A stretch of 51,196 nt of DNA. Origin: Candidatus Woesearchaeota archaeon. GTDB taxonomy: Archaea; Nanobdellota; Nanobdellia; Woesearchaeales; WJKL01. The stretch lies in the NCBI GenBank assembly GCA_014729675.1, contig WJJM01000002.1, positions 1 through 51,196 of the forward strand. The letters are read 5' to 3'. The stretch's first letter is position 1, and each line of letters starts with the position of its first letter. Positions 21,193-30,295 of the stretch are shown in pieces. The notes beneath the pieces are model-generated. The model was not told the DNA's origin and made no database searches. It worked only from the letters and a program-made list of their open reading frames with translations. The translations under genes were made by a program, and so were the position numbers.

Positions 21193-21394
21193 CTGTAGAA
21201 ACCTCCACTATCTTCTTCTTTAGAAACATTGGATCAACCTCTCTTGGCAACTCTCCACATTCATGATGAAGAATCACCTTCCTCTCTTTATCGTAGATAA
21301 AGTCTTCATCACAAGAAAAACACTTAATCCCTGTTAATTCATACCTATCCCCAAGAACAGGCTTCTCTGGTTCACTATATTTAAGATAACTCAT
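21179..21394 (-). CDS. Zinc-ribbon protein (71 aa)
   Basis: C24-x2-C27, then H41/H42 and C44 form a Cys/His zinc site in the middle of a small protein. First gene of the replication operon, following a 127-base gap with promoter and palindrome. GGGGGA lies a few bases before the ATG. May regulate or join replication proteins. Confidence 0.6.
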   Translation of the reverse strand: MSYLKYSEPEKPVLGDRYELTGIKCFSCDEDFIYDKERKVILHHECGELPREVDPMFLKKKIVEVSTDGKC

Positions 21395-21457
21395 TTTAAT
21401 CCCCCTCTAGAGACTTCCAAGAAACAGAAATAAAACCGATTAGTAGCCCATTTTCAT

Positions 21458-21472
21458 ATTAGACAATCTAAT
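21458..21472. promoter_or_regulatory. Palindromic operator candidate of the replication operon
   Basis: ATTAGA-CAA-TCTAAT, a perfect 6-base inverted repeat between a TATA-like TTTATTATAA (minus strand, near 21,490-21,500) and the first gene. Position suits repression by a dimeric regulator such as the RHH protein. Confidence 0.45.
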
Positions 21473-21521
21473 CCCAAACTTAGCCCTTATAATAAACTAC
21501 AACCCACACCTGCTTATAAGC

Positions 21522-22589
21522 CTACCTGATATAGCCCTTACTCCTAAGAAAACATAACACGTCATTCATAGACTCTTCCCTTAACTGACTCACTTTCCCC
21601 TTAAGTTGATTCAACTCCTCTTTAGTCCTATTTAACTCTTCGATTAAAGGAACTTTCTCACTCTCAATAACCTTTTTATTTATTGACTCATCATCAACAC
21701 CTTCCCTATCTATATACCTTTGAGGCATATCCGAACTCATGATCCACCCATATCTTTTACACATCTGATACTGACTTAACAGATGACAATAATAAGTAGC
21801 AGAACTATGCCTCAACAAATGAGGAAATACATTCTTATTCAAAAACATCCTTCCTGTTCTCTTTATTACCTTCGAAACCGCAGGTTTGCTTAAACCTATC
21901 AAAGGCTTACTTGTACCAATCTTATCCTGATTAGACTCTAACCATCTCTTAAGTAGGGGAGTAGTCTCAGACAAGGTTAAACCCACTGTCCTCAACTTAG
22001 TCTTACTTACCGTCACTCTTACTTTATAATAACCCTCAGCATCCAATAAATCATCCTTAATATCCTTAAACCTCACATTGACAAACTCATCATTCCTAAG
22101 ACCTGCATCAAACATCACCTGCCAGATTACCTTATCCCTTAACTTAATATTATTCACTACTTTACTTACCTCATCTCTAGACAATGCTGGGACCTCCACA
22201 TTATCATTATAATTAGAATAAAAAACAGATAGATCCACTTTACCAGTATACTTCAACAAAAGCTTAAGAAACTTCCCTTCTATGTCCTTCTTCACACTAT
22301 CCTTAAAAGCATTACCTTTAACACCCCTTATCTCATCATTCATCAACTTAGCTCTAAAACTATCAACATCCCCCTCATTAATCTCCTCAAACCTCTTATC
22401 CATCTCCCTCTCAATTAACTTAAAAAACAGCCAATACTTCTTCTCAGTTGAACTACCTATTGGTCTTCTTGGAACTCCACAAACTACTTTCCCTAACTTC
22501 AGCTTATTTATCAAACCTCTTACCAAAACCTCATTTTCGAAATACTTAAATACTCTACTCCCACTCTTCTCATCACTTTCATCAACCAT
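21522..22589 (-). CDS. Tyrosine recombinase/integrase (355 aa)
   Basis: Integrates and excises the element. Catalytic set: R165 (GLRNDEF), K196/K198 (SKTKLRT), H257-x2-R260 (HLLRHSSATY) and Y292 (RYIDREG), the order of XerA/phage integrases. N-terminal SAM-like core-binding domain about 45-130; C-terminal coiled coil about 312-345. Start MVDESDEKSG is chosen; the longer upstream frame is hydrophobic and lacks a site. Location at the right edge and inward reading mark the attachment side. Two-domain archaeal integrase of usual length. Confidence 0.85.
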   Translation of the reverse strand: MVDESDEKSGSRVFKYFENEVLVRGLINKLKLGKVVCGVPRRPIGSSTEKKYWLFFKLIEREMDKRFEEINEGDVDSFRAKLMNDEIRGVKGNAFKDSVKKDIEGKFLKLLLKYTGKVDLSVFYSNYNDNVEVPALSRDEVSKVVNNIKLRDKVIWQVMFDAGLRNDEFVNVRFKDIKDDLLDAEGYYKVRVTVSKTKLRTVGLTLSETTPLLKRWLESNQDKIGTSKPLIGLSKPAVSKVIKRTGRMFLNKNVFPHLLRHSSATYYCHLLSQYQMCKRYGWIMSSDMPQRYIDREGVDDESINKKVIESEKVPLIEELNRTKEELNQLKGKVSQLREESMNDVLCFLRSKGYIR

Positions 22590-22679
22590 ATAAACCCTAA
22601 AAAACACAATAATATAAAAAACCTTCCCAAAAAACAGACAAAAACAACACACTCCCATCGGAGGCTTACTATTCTTAAG

Positions 22680-23138
22680 ATGGAAACAAGAGAAAGATAT
22701 GAAGGATTGAGGAAAGAACACAATCTTCCTAAGTTTGAGGAGATGAATAAAGATTTTGAGATAATAGATACTGAAGAATCTTTTTTTATCCTAAGGGAGA
22801 TAAGGAGAAAGATTGTCGAGAGGATACAGCTTTACTCAAAGGTGCTGGAGAGCATACTACATCCTGAAACAGGATTGAGTGACCTATATGAGTGCAAGCT
22901 TTTTACAGAGGAAGAGAAGGATAGAATATATACCCTTTACAAGAATATGATGGTCCTTGAAAAGGGTTCCTTAGAGACATCAATAGATGAGACTGACAAA
23001 AAGACAAGCGAGTATATCAATCTTGTTTTCAAGGAATGGGATGGAATAAAAAAAGAACTTTTCTGGATAACAAAAAAGCTAAAAAAAGGCTGGGAAAAAG
23101 AAGAAATATTAAAAGAAGATGTGGGGTATTTAGGATGA
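22680..23138 (+). CDS. Coiled-coil hypothetical protein (152 aa), first cellular gene
   Basis: No family recognised. Long charged helices, for example RREIRRKIVERIQLYSKV-like stretches, and no Cys motif. ATGA overlap with adenylate kinase, so it is cotranscribed with it. CGGAGG lies 16-21 bases upstream. Nothing shows that integration damaged it, but its upstream region lies next to the provirus edge. Confidence 0.55.
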   Translation: METRERYEGLRKEHNLPKFEEMNKDFEIIDTEESFFILREIRRKIVERIQLYSKVLESILHPETGLSDLYECKLFTEEEKDRIYTLYKNMMVLEKGSLETSIDETDKKTSEYINLVFKEWDGIKKELFWITKKLKKGWEKEEILKEDVGYLG

Positions 23139-23779
23139 TAAGAATATTACTGTTTGGCCCTCAAGGGGCAGGAAAGGGTACTATCGGAGCGATGATGGTA
23201 GATAAGTATGGCATTCCTCTTATCGGCACAGGACAGATGCTTAGGGATGCGATAAAAGAAGAAACAGAATTAGGCAAGACTGCAAAGGGGTATATGGACA
23301 AGGGAAATCTTGTTCCTGCAGAACTGGTCGCAGGCATAGTCAACGAGAGAGTACAGAAAGAGAACAAGGGATACATCTTAGACGGTTTTCCAAGAAATCT
23401 TGAGCAGGCTGAGATGTTTGACCAGATGGATGATGTGGATTATATCATTGTTTTTGAGGTTCCTAAAGATATGTCTCTCTATAGGCTAAGCGGAAGAAGA
23501 ACATGCAAGGAATGCGGAGCTGTCTATAATGTAAATCCAGATGGATTTCCACATCCTAAGGAAGAAGGCAGATGCGACAAATGCGGAGGTGAACTTATAC
23601 AAAGGGATGATGACAAGCCTGAGGCCATAGAGCAAAGGCTAAAGACTTATCAAAGAGAGACAAAACCTATACTTGAGAGATACAAACACAAGGTATTCAC
23701 TCTAGACGCAACACTTCCTGTAGATCAGATATTTGAGAAAACCACCGAGATAATCGACAAGAAAGAAGCAAGAAAGTAA
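23135..23779 (+). CDS. adk: Adenylate kinase (214 aa)
   Basis: Interconverts ATP plus AMP with two ADP. Walker A GPQGAGKGT near the N-terminus, DGFPRN in the NMP-binding region, and a lid with a four-Cys zinc site (CKEC...CDKC). Exactly 214 residues, the usual long-lid bacterial-type length; most euryarchaea have a different enzyme, so this fits lineages with bacterial-type Adk. Start at the ATG within ATGA; an upstream frame adds a basic tail unlike Adk. Confidence 0.93.
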   Translation: MIRILLFGPQGAGKGTIGAMMVDKYGIPLIGTGQMLRDAIKEETELGKTAKGYMDKGNLVPAELVAGIVNERVQKENKGYILDGFPRNLEQAEMFDQMDDVDYIIVFEVPKDMSLYRLSGRRTCKECGAVYNVNPDGFPHPKEEGRCDKCGGELIQRDDDKPEAIEQRLKTYQRETKPILERYKHKVFTLDATLPVDQIFEKTTEIIDKKEARK

Positions 23780-23780
23780 T

Positions 23781-23817
23781 ATTTTTTTTATTACATTATT
23801 TTTTTCTCCTTTTTTAG
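23781..23817 (+). terminator. Poly-T terminator after adk
   Basis: Three T-runs (TTTTTTT, TTTTTTT and TTTTTT) within 37 bases right after the adk stop and before the next promoter, typical of archaeal intrinsic termination. Confidence 0.6.
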
Positions 23818-23829
23818 CTAAAGCAAAGT

Positions 23830-23839
23830 TTTATAAATA
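23830..23839 (+). promoter_or_regulatory. TATA box of the protein kinase gene
   Basis: TTTATAAATA centred about 31 bases before the ATG at 23,866, with no Shine-Dalgarno in between; predicts a nearly leaderless message. Confidence 0.6.
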
Positions 23840-23865
23840 GTTCTCTAAAAAGCAAAATACTCAAA

Positions 23866-24939
23866 ATGGCTGATGAGATAGAACCGACTGTGGATTTGAA
23901 TAATAATGACATTGAGATAGAAGGATTTGCCCATGAGAAAGTCAGAAATATCTCTGATTCGGAACTGTGGCGTTTTCTAAGACTCCTACTTCCAGGGATG
24001 GACAAGCCCGTAATAGACGTAGAACCTTATGTGAAAGCCAGGAATGCACATATGTTCAAAGGAAAGATGCTGCAAAGCAGGAAAGGGCACAAAAAAAGAG
24101 ATGTGCTTGTGAAAGTACATAAGCACGATTATGATCCTGCAAAAGAGACACACTGTCCAGAAAAGGCAGAGAGATTTAGAGATGAATTCAAGATACAACA
24201 AGGTTTGTCAGGGAAATGCGATAAGGTTGTGAAAATATATTCTTTTGGCAATTTGGGAAAAGGATATTATTTTGATATATATGAACCATTAAAGAAAAAG
24301 ATAAAACAAAAAGATGCAGACCTTTTGTATACTGTTTCTGAATTTATAGAGGGATTCACACTGAAGCATATCTTAAGGAATGATGAAACAAGAAAGAGCT
24401 GCAGACTTATCAATAGAGTAAAATGGGCAGAGGATATTGTAGAAGCATTAAAAACTGTCCATGATGAGGGTTATGTGCACAGAGATATAAAACCGGATAA
24501 CATTGTCATATCAAAACAGGATAACATGGCAAAACTTACAGATTTTGGGATTGCAAGGAAACAAGGATGTAACAAATACGATGAAAAACATACAATATGG
24601 GGGAATCCTTTTTACACACCCCCTGAGAGGATAATGGGCGAAACAGAAACAGATGCAAGATCAGATATCTATTCTTTGGGAGTGGTCCTTTATGAGCTGA
24701 TTACAGGAAACCACCCTCTATCTGACGGTGAAAAAGATTTTAAGCGTATAATAGACCAGTCTTTAAAATCAAGGATCAATCCCATAAGGAATAGAAACAG
24801 ATTTGTTCAAGGTCTTTGCGACATAACTGAGAAGTGTCTTGAAAAAGACCCCTCAAAAAGATATCAGTCTTTGGGCAATCTTAAGGTAGACCTTGATGAT
24901 TATATAGTCAATCTAAGGAATATAACTAATTACTATTAA
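23866..24939 (+). CDS. Hanks-type serine/threonine protein kinase (357 aa)
   Basis: Phosphorylates Ser/Thr. K83 (VLVKVHK), E107 on helix C, HRDIKPDN (205-212), DFG (226-228), PPE (252-254) and D267 (RSDIYSLG) are present, so it should be active. The Gly-rich loop is degenerate. Soluble, with no membrane span or PASTA domains; N-terminal 50 residues are extra and acidic. 3' end overlaps convergent TruD by 14 bases. Confidence 0.88.
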   Translation: MADEIEPTVDLNNNDIEIEGFAHEKVRNISDSELWRFLRLLLPGMDKPVIDVEPYVKARNAHMFKGKMLQSRKGHKKRDVLVKVHKHDYDPAKETHCPEKAERFRDEFKIQQGLSGKCDKVVKIYSFGNLGKGYYFDIYEPLKKKIKQKDADLLYTVSEFIEGFTLKHILRNDETRKSCRLINRVKWAEDIVEALKTVHDEGYVHRDIKPDNIVISKQDNMAKLTDFGIARKQGCNKYDEKHTIWGNPFYTPPERIMGETETDARSDIYSLGVVLYELITGNHPLSDGEKDFKRIIDQSLKSRINPIRNRNRFVQGLCDITEKCLEKDPSKRYQSLGNLKVDLDDYIVNLRNITNYY

Positions 24940-25882
24940 AAATATGTTCAATAATAACAGTTGCATAACTCCCTTTAGGAAGTGAGAATTCTAAGATTGC
25001 CTTGTATCTGTCTTTGTTTAGCTCATCTTTATCAGGGACTGCTGTGAAGTTTTCAGGAGTGATATACATATTTCTTTCTGAGCCTTCTTCAGAAAGCTCG
25101 GGCATCTGTTTTATTATGAAATCTCTTTGTGTTATCCCTTGCTGCATCATTATCTTTCTTATCATAGGTCTCAGGTCCTTGTTCTTTATCTCTGTACCAA
25201 ATCCCATGATCGGGATTGATTCATTTTTGTAGGGCATTGTTTTTGAATATTCATCTACTGTTTTGTTCCAGATATAGCTTTGGTATGCATGGATAAATAT
25301 CTTTCTTGTCTTTAAAGGGAGTTTTCTTAATGCTCCCACATAATCTCCAGGATTATCTTCCACATAGTATCTTACTTCTTTGTTGTCCATAAGCTCAACA
25401 GCTTTTTTGAAATTTTTCTTGACCAATGATTTTCCTATCTCTGCGTTGTTTCTACTAAATCTTTGAGGCCCGAAATAATTTATTATATTTTTAGGATTCC
25501 TAAGCCGAATCTTTTTTGAATCAAGATCCCTTATCGTTATCATGAACTTGTTTCCTTTCAAGTCTCCTAATGAGATCGGTCTGCTGCCCTGGCCAATATA
25601 TTTTAGTGTGATGTCTTTTAAGTTAAGTTTCTCTATCCTTTCGGGCTTTATGTGCCTTATAGAAATCATCTGTTCTGTGACTGCCCTTTTATCTTTGTTT
25701 CCTGCAAACCCTATATTTTTCAAAGGAATGTTCAACTTTGAGGATATTGTCTGGAGTGCTTTGATAGTAGTATAGTCTTTTTTAATGAGCATAAAATAGG
25801 CATATTCCCCTCCATCGTCCAATTCAAACTTAGGAATCTCTTTTACTATAAAATCTTCAGGAATCTGTTTTATCTTATACAT
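24926..25882 (-). CDS. truD: tRNA pseudouridine synthase TruD (318 aa)
   Basis: Makes pseudouridine at tRNA position 13 (and other sites in archaea). Opens with the typical EDFIVKEIP block; the catalytic aspartate lies in GNKDKRAVTEQ, followed by GNKFMITIRDL and FGPQRFSRNN. At 318 residues it is shorter than most archaeal TruD, so the TRUD insertion domain is compact. Confidence 0.9.
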   Translation of the reverse strand: MYKIKQIPEDFIVKEIPKFELDDGGEYAYFMLIKKDYTTIKALQTISSKLNIPLKNIGFAGNKDKRAVTEQMISIRHIKPERIEKLNLKDITLKYIGQGSRPISLGDLKGNKFMITIRDLDSKKIRLRNPKNIINYFGPQRFSRNNAEIGKSLVKKNFKKAVELMDNKEVRYYVEDNPGDYVGALRKLPLKTRKIFIHAYQSYIWNKTVDEYSKTMPYKNESIPIMGFGTEIKNKDLRPMIRKIMMQQGITQRDFIIKQMPELSEEGSERNMYITPENFTAVPDKDELNKDRYKAILEFSLPKGSYATVIIEHIFNSN

Positions 25883-25944
25883 ATGCTTAGACCCTATAAA
25901 AACAATAAGGTTTAAAAATATTGTTAAAATTTCGATATTATCAG

Positions 25945-26066
25945 GCGCCTGTAGCCTAGTCTGGCAACGGCTTGTCCGTTGGATAAATAAGGCGTTTCCC
26001 TCCTATAGGATATCTTAATATCCTGCGGTGAGGAAAAGATCGAGAGTTCGAATCTCTCCAGGCGCG
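25945..26066 (+). tRNA. tRNA-Arg (CCU anticodon) with two predicted introns
   Basis: Acceptor arms GCGCCTG (25,945-25,951) and CAGGCGC (26,059-26,065) pair, with a G discriminator. T-arm GAGAG-TTCGAAT-CTCTC and anticodon stem TTTCC/GGAAA are intact. The 122-base gene folds only if two segments go: 25,965-25,986 (22 bases, D-loop) and 26,006-26,030 (25 bases, after position 37). The mature tRNA is then 75 bases with loop CTCCTAA. The D-loop intron fits a bulge-helix-bulge: bulge GGC, 4-bp helix GTCT/GGAT, bulge AAA, both cut after the second bulge base. The anticodon intron has hairpin AGGATAT/ATATCCT and one C-C mismatch in its central helix. Spliced by archaeal EndA and probably RtcB. Confidence 0.85.
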
Positions 26067-26078
26067 TTTTTCCTAAGA

Positions 26079-27170
26079 ATGATAAATCATCTGCATATAA
26101 AAGAGGCATCAAGGATATTTGCAAGAAGCTTGAAAGTAAGGTTTAAAGGGCCAAAGAAATATCAGGGGAATGCCGAGCAGATATGCAAAAGTATCGTTGA
26201 AGACTGCTGGAACGGCAGGTATTTTCAAGTTTCAGCAGGGCATTTCAATGAATTCTACATAAGGGATTTCGGATGGTGTATTGATTCTTTGTTGAAACTG
26301 GGATATAAGGAAGAAGTCATAAAAAGCCTTGAGTATGCTCTTAAAATATATGCAGAAAATGACAGAGTTGCAACAACGATAACTTTCCAAGGGAAGGTGC
26401 TTGATGTTTTTAGTTATGCTCCTGATTCTCTTGCTTTTCTGATAAGAAGTTTAAGGGTTTCGGGAGCAAAGGATATTGTGGATAGATATACTCCTTTTCT
26501 TACAAAAGAAACAGAGAGATGCTTTGATATCTGTTTTGATAAGAATGATGGCTTGGTCAGGGAAGATGTTAATTTTAGCAGTATGAAGGATGAGGCAAAA
26601 AGAAAAAGCAGCTGCTATGACAATGTGATGGTCGCTATGCTTTCTGAAGAACTGGACAAGCTAAAACTGCATAATCCATTTAAAGAATATGACATCAAGA
26701 AAAGGATAAAAGAAGAATTCTGGAATGGAGAATATTTTTATGATGATCTGAAAAAGAAAGAGATGATAACCGGAGACAGCAATGTTTTTCCTTTCTGGAC
26801 AGGGATATTTCAGGATAACAATATGCTGAAAAAGTGTGTTAATGCAATCCAAAAAGATGGGTTGGATATGCCTTTTCCTCTTAAATACAGCCGAGACAGG
26901 TCAAAAGAGAGCAAGATGAATGCTGTTGCTTTTTTTGCAGGAGATTATGAACATGATTGTATCTGGATGCATATGGGGCCTTTGTATATAAAGTCAGTCA
27001 GGAAGATCGATGCAGAAAAAGCAAAAGAGTATAAACTAAAATATAAAGAAATTATTGAGAAGCACAGAAACTTTCTGGAAGTTTTTGACAAGGACGGGAA
27101 GCCGTATAGAAATCTTTTTTATTATACTGATGAAAGTATGCTTTGGGCTGCTAATTATCTGACATTATAA
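26079..27170 (+). CDS. (alpha/alpha)6-barrel glycosidase-like protein (363 aa)
   Basis: Helical repeats with aromatic/acidic stretches (FYIRDFGWCIDSLL, YTDESMLWAANYL) resemble six-hairpin glycosidases and glycogen-debranching-type barrels. FYIRDFG and the final DESMLWAA block are typical active-site-side motifs. Substrate unknown; possibly storage or surface glycan turnover. Start is the ATG 13 bases after the tRNA; a longer frame would read through the tRNA. Confidence 0.62.
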   Translation: MINHLHIKEASRIFARSLKVRFKGPKKYQGNAEQICKSIVEDCWNGRYFQVSAGHFNEFYIRDFGWCIDSLLKLGYKEEVIKSLEYALKIYAENDRVATTITFQGKVLDVFSYAPDSLAFLIRSLRVSGAKDIVDRYTPFLTKETERCFDICFDKNDGLVREDVNFSSMKDEAKRKSSCYDNVMVAMLSEELDKLKLHNPFKEYDIKKRIKEEFWNGEYFYDDLKKKEMITGDSNVFPFWTGIFQDNNMLKKCVNAIQKDGLDMPFPLKYSRDRSKESKMNAVAFFAGDYEHDCIWMHMGPLYIKSVRKIDAEKAKEYKLKYKEIIEKHRNFLEVFDKDGKPYRNLFYYTDESMLWAANYLTL

Positions 27171-27202
27171 AATAAGAAAAAAGATAAAAAAATAAAGAAT
27201 TT

Positions 27203-29809
27203 TTATCTGCTGCTGATGGCTGCCTGGGCAGCTGCAAGCCTTGCGATAGGAATCCTGAAAGGCGAGCATGAAACATAGCTCAATCCTACCTTGTGGCAGA
27301 ATTCTATGGATGAAGGCTCTCCACCGTGCTCTCCACAGATTCCCAGTTTAAGGTCAGGCTTTACTTTTTTTCCTTTTTCTGCAGCCATCTTCACAAGCTG
27401 GCCAACTCCGTCCTGATCAAGAGCCTGGAAAGGATCTTTTTCATAGATGCCTTTTTCCTGATATTCTTTCAGGAACTTGCCTGCGTCGTCTCTTGAAAAG
27501 CCGCACGTCATCTGAGTAAGGTCATTTGTTCCGAATGAGAAGAAATCAGCATGTTCTGCAATTTCATCTGCTGTCAATGCTCCCCTTGGAACTTCTATCA
27601 TAGTACCTATCTTGTAAGGCTTATCTGCAAGGATATCTTCGCATGCTTTTTTAACGACAGCTTTCTGATCTTCAAATTCCTTTACATTTCCAACTAAAGG
27701 TATCATTATCTCAGGGATAGCGCCTGTCTCTTTTGCTGCCTGACAGATAGCTTTTGCCTGCATCTCTGTTATCTCTGGATAAGAGATTCCAAGCCTGCAG
27801 CCCCTATGACCAAGCATAGGATTGAACTCATGCAGGTCAGAGATCTTTTGTTTTAGTTTTTCAACAGGAACATTCATATCCTCACTTATTTCCTGAATGT
27901 CTTTTTCTTCCTGAGGAAGGAACTCATGCAATGGCGGATCAAGAAGCCTGATAGTTACAGGCCTTTCCCCCATAGCTTTAAACAATCCTACAAAATCTTC
28001 TTTTTGATAAGGCAGTAATTTATCAAGCGCTTTTTTTCTTCCTTCAAGCTCTTCTGAGAGTATCATCTCCCTTACTGCTTTGATCCTTTCTCCTTCAAAG
28101 AACATATGCTCTGTTCTGCAAAGACCGATACCTTCTGCTCCGAATTTGATCGCTGTAGAAGCATCTTTTGGAGTGTCTGCATTTGTCCTTATATTTAATG
28201 TTCTTAATGAATCAGCCCATTCCATAAGTGTTTCAAAGTTTCCTGCAAGCTTAGGATCTTTTGTAGGCAGTTCTCCCTGGATAACCTCTCCGGTCGAACC
28301 GTCCAGAGATATGTAATCTCCTTCTTTTACTGTAATGTCATCTACTGCGAATATTTTTTCCTTTTCATTAATCTTTATATCTCCGCAGCCAGCTACACAG
28401 CATTTTCCCATTCCTCTTGCTACAACAGCTGCATGAGATGTCATGCCCCCTCTTGCAGTAAGGATACCTTTTGCTGCATGCATACCTTCTATGTCTTCAG
28501 GAGATGTTTCGATCCTAACAAGGATAACATCTTTTCCTTCTTTTGCTTCCTTGTCAGCGTCTTCTGCTGAGAACACAACCTGGCCGACAGCTGCTCCTGG
28601 TGAAGCAGGCAGACCTTTTGCAAGAATTGTTGCTTTTTCTTTTGCGATAAGGTCAAGAGTTGGATGCAGTAATTGGTCAAGAGCATTGGGTTCAACCCTC
28701 ATAACTGCTGTTTCTTTATCTATAAGGTTTTCTTCTACCATGTCAACTGCAATCTTAACAGCGGCTGTCGCTGTCCTTTTACCTGTTCTTGTCTGTAGGA
28801 AAAATAATTTACCTTCCTGGATTGTGAACTCCATGTCCTGCATATCTTTGTAATGTGCTTCAAGATTGTTAGCTATATCTATGAACTGCTTATAGCAGTC
28901 AGGCATAACCTGTTCAAGCTCGGTGATCGGCTTAGGTGTTCTTATTCCAGCAACAACGTCTTCCCCCTGAGCGTTCATAAGAAACTCTCCATATATCTTG
29001 CTTTCTCCTGTTGAAGGATTTCGCGTAAATGCAACGCCTGTTCCTGAAGTATCCCCCATATTTCCGAATACCATGGTCTGTACATTTACAGCAGTTCCCA
29101 ATAATCCTGTTATCTCATTGATCCTTCTGTATGCTATTGCTCTTGGATTACTCCATGAGCCAAATACAGCTTCGATAGATTTCTGAAGCTGTATCTTAGG
29201 TTCCTGAGGGAAGTCTTCTCCTTTTGCTTCTTTTACAACCTTCTTGTATCTTTCTACAACATTTTTTAGATCTTCAGTATCAAGTTCAGTATCATTCTCT
29301 ACACCTTTAGTGTTTTTGATATCTTCAAGAACTTCTTCAAATTTTGAATGAGCAACACCCATAACAACATCTCCAAACATCTGGATGAATCTTCTGTATG
29401 CATCCCATGCAAACCTTGGATTTTCTGTTTTCTTTGACAGTCCTTCTACAGATACATCATTAAGCCCCAGATTTAGCACAGTATCCATCATTCCAGGCAT
29501 GGATTTTGCTGCTCCTGACCTTACAGAGACCAATAAAGGGTCTTCTGTGTCTCCAAGCTTTTTCCCCATGTTCTCTTCAAGCTTTTTCAGCTGTTCATCT
29601 ACCTGGTCCTGCATGCCTTCAGGATATTCTTTTGATTTTGAGAACTCATGGCATGCTTCTGTTGATATAGTAAATCCTGGCGGTACAGGGACACCCATCC
29701 CTGACATCTCAGCAAGATTTGCTCCTTTTCCCCCAAGAATCTCCACTCTTTTTTTAAGATCCTGTATTTCTTCTTTTCCTTCTTCAAATGAATAAACATA
29801 TTTTTTCAT
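27203..29809 (-). CDS. ppdK: Pyruvate, phosphate dikinase (868 aa)
   Basis: Interconverts pyruvate, ATP and Pi with PEP, AMP and PPi. N-terminal ATP-grasp domain ([10 protein letters not shown]), phospho-His swivel domain ([15 protein letters not shown], His about residue 456), and PEP-binding barrel ending with the catalytic GICGEHGG. Full family length. A gluconeogenic or PPi-linked glycolysis role is known for archaea. GGGGGAAT lies 7 bases before the ATG, so this mRNA has a short leader. Confidence 0.95.
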   Translation of the reverse strand: MKKYVYSFEEGKEEIQDLKKRVEILGGKGANLAEMSGMGVPVPPGFTISTEACHEFSKSKEYPEGMQDQVDEQLKKLEENMGKKLGDTEDPLLVSVRSGAAKSMPGMMDTVLNLGLNDVSVEGLSKKTENPRFAWDAYRRFIQMFGDVVMGVAHSKFEEVLEDIKNTKGVENDTELDTEDLKNVVERYKKVVKEAKGEDFPQEPKIQLQKSIEAVFGSWSNPRAIAYRRINEITGLLGTAVNVQTMVFGNMGDTSGTGVAFTRNPSTGESKIYGEFLMNAQGEDVVAGIRTPKPITELEQVMPDCYKQFIDIANNLEAHYKDMQDMEFTIQEGKLFFLQTRTGKRTATAAVKIAVDMVEENLIDKETAVMRVEPNALDQLLHPTLDLIAKEKATILAKGLPASPGAAVGQVVFSAEDADKEAKEGKDVILVRIETSPEDIEGMHAAKGILTARGGMTSHAAVVARGMGKCCVAGCGDIKINEKEKIFAVDDITVKEGDYISLDGSTGEVIQGELPTKDPKLAGNFETLMEWADSLRTLNIRTNADTPKDASTAIKFGAEGIGLCRTEHMFFEGERIKAVREMILSEELEGRKKALDKLLPYQKEDFVGLFKAMGERPVTIRLLDPPLHEFLPQEEKDIQEISEDMNVPVEKLKQKISDLHEFNPMLGHRGCRLGISYPEITEMQAKAICQAAKETGAIPEIMIPLVGNVKEFEDQKAVVKKACEDILADKPYKIGTMIEVPRGALTADEIAEHADFFSFGTNDLTQMTCGFSRDDAGKFLKEYQEKGIYEKDPFQALDQDGVGQLVKMAAEKGKKVKPDLKLGICGEHGGEPSSIEFCHKVGLSYVSCSPFRIPIARLAAAQAAISSR

Positions 29810-29856
29810 TTTAACATTCCCCCATTATATTTTATGAAATTCAGGTGTTTAAAGGT

Positions 29857-29888
29857 TATTTATAAGCTTTATGGAAAATTTATAAATA
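29857..29888. promoter_or_regulatory. Divergent promoter pair between ppdK and the 90-aa gene
   Basis: TTATAAATAA on the minus strand (29,857-29,866) and TTTATAAATA on the plus strand (29,879-29,888) overlap back to back. The first would start ppdK near 29,836, the second the next gene near its ATG at 29,909. Confidence 0.55.
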
Positions 29889-29908
29889 GATTACACTATT
29901 TATACTAT

Positions 29909-30181
29909 ATGAGATTAGTTGAGAGATTATTTGGGAAAAAGGAAAAAGAGCCTTTAAGGATTAAAGAGCCAATATCTTCTGAACTTGCTGAAAAGATAAA
30001 ATCTCTCACAGAAAAGTTTGATAAATTGGGATATATTGAGGATAGTAATTGCATTATTCTTTCATATGAAGGAAAATATTTTGCAACATGTTATAATGAA
30101 AGGAGAGATATCTATAAAAAATGCAAATCAGATGTTCCTAGGGAACTGATAAAAGGTATAGATCAAGCATACAGACAATAG
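29909..30181 (+). CDS. Small hypothetical protein (90 aa)
   Basis: Starts MRLVERLFGKKEKEPL; the TATA box 30 bases upstream favours this ATG over an earlier in-frame one. Helix, then strands (CIILSYEGKYFATCY). No family recognised. A 114-base gap without genes follows. Confidence 0.5.
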   Translation: MRLVERLFGKKEKEPLRIKEPISSELAEKIKSLTEKFDKLGYIEDSNCIILSYEGKYFATCYNERRDIYKKCKSDVPRELIKGIDQAYRQ

Positions 30182-30295
30182 AATATATTACAATCTTATT
30201 TAAGATATAAATATCATGCATTTGTATCTTTTGAGCATTATATTATAATAACTTCTTAAGAATATAATCATTAACATTCTTATATCCTTTGAAAA

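Larger units (their letters stand above)
1..22640. mobile_element. Integrated archaeal virus/provirus (right part; left end outside window)
   Basis: Seen: nearly all genes lie on the minus strand and are packed with overlapping starts and stops. They include a protein-primed family B polymerase, an SF3 helicase, a P-loop ATPase, a tyrosine integrase at the right edge, basic small proteins and many short membrane proteins. Right of about 22,640, strand use and gene content become cellular. Inference: an integrated virus with a protein-primed replication module; no capsid or terminase large-subunit gene of a known family was recognised, so virion type is unknown. The right boundary is placed between the integrase start (22,589) and the first cellular gene (22,680); no attachment repeat can be tested because the left end is missing. 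Confidence 0.82.

Noticed and set aside
14452-22589. Casposon (PolB plus Cas1)
   Set aside because: No Cas1-like gene; integrase is a tyrosine recombinase with R-HxxR-Y residues.
1-22640. CRISPR array
   Set aside because: Repeats found are only pairs or inverted repeats; no regular spacer pattern anywhere in the window.
1-22640. Terminal inverted repeats expected of a linear protein-primed genome
   Set aside because: Left end is outside the window, so no repeat can be compared.
23036-23134. 33-residue N-terminal extension of adenylate kinase
   Set aside because: Overlaps the upstream gene, very basic, unlike Adk; the ATG at 23,135 gives the family length.
25945-26066. Reading the tRNA region as part of the downstream protein or as a tRNA with an extended variable arm
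   Set aside because: Only removal of two internal segments gives a standard 75-base tRNA; the glycosidase-like gene has its own ATG after the tRNA.
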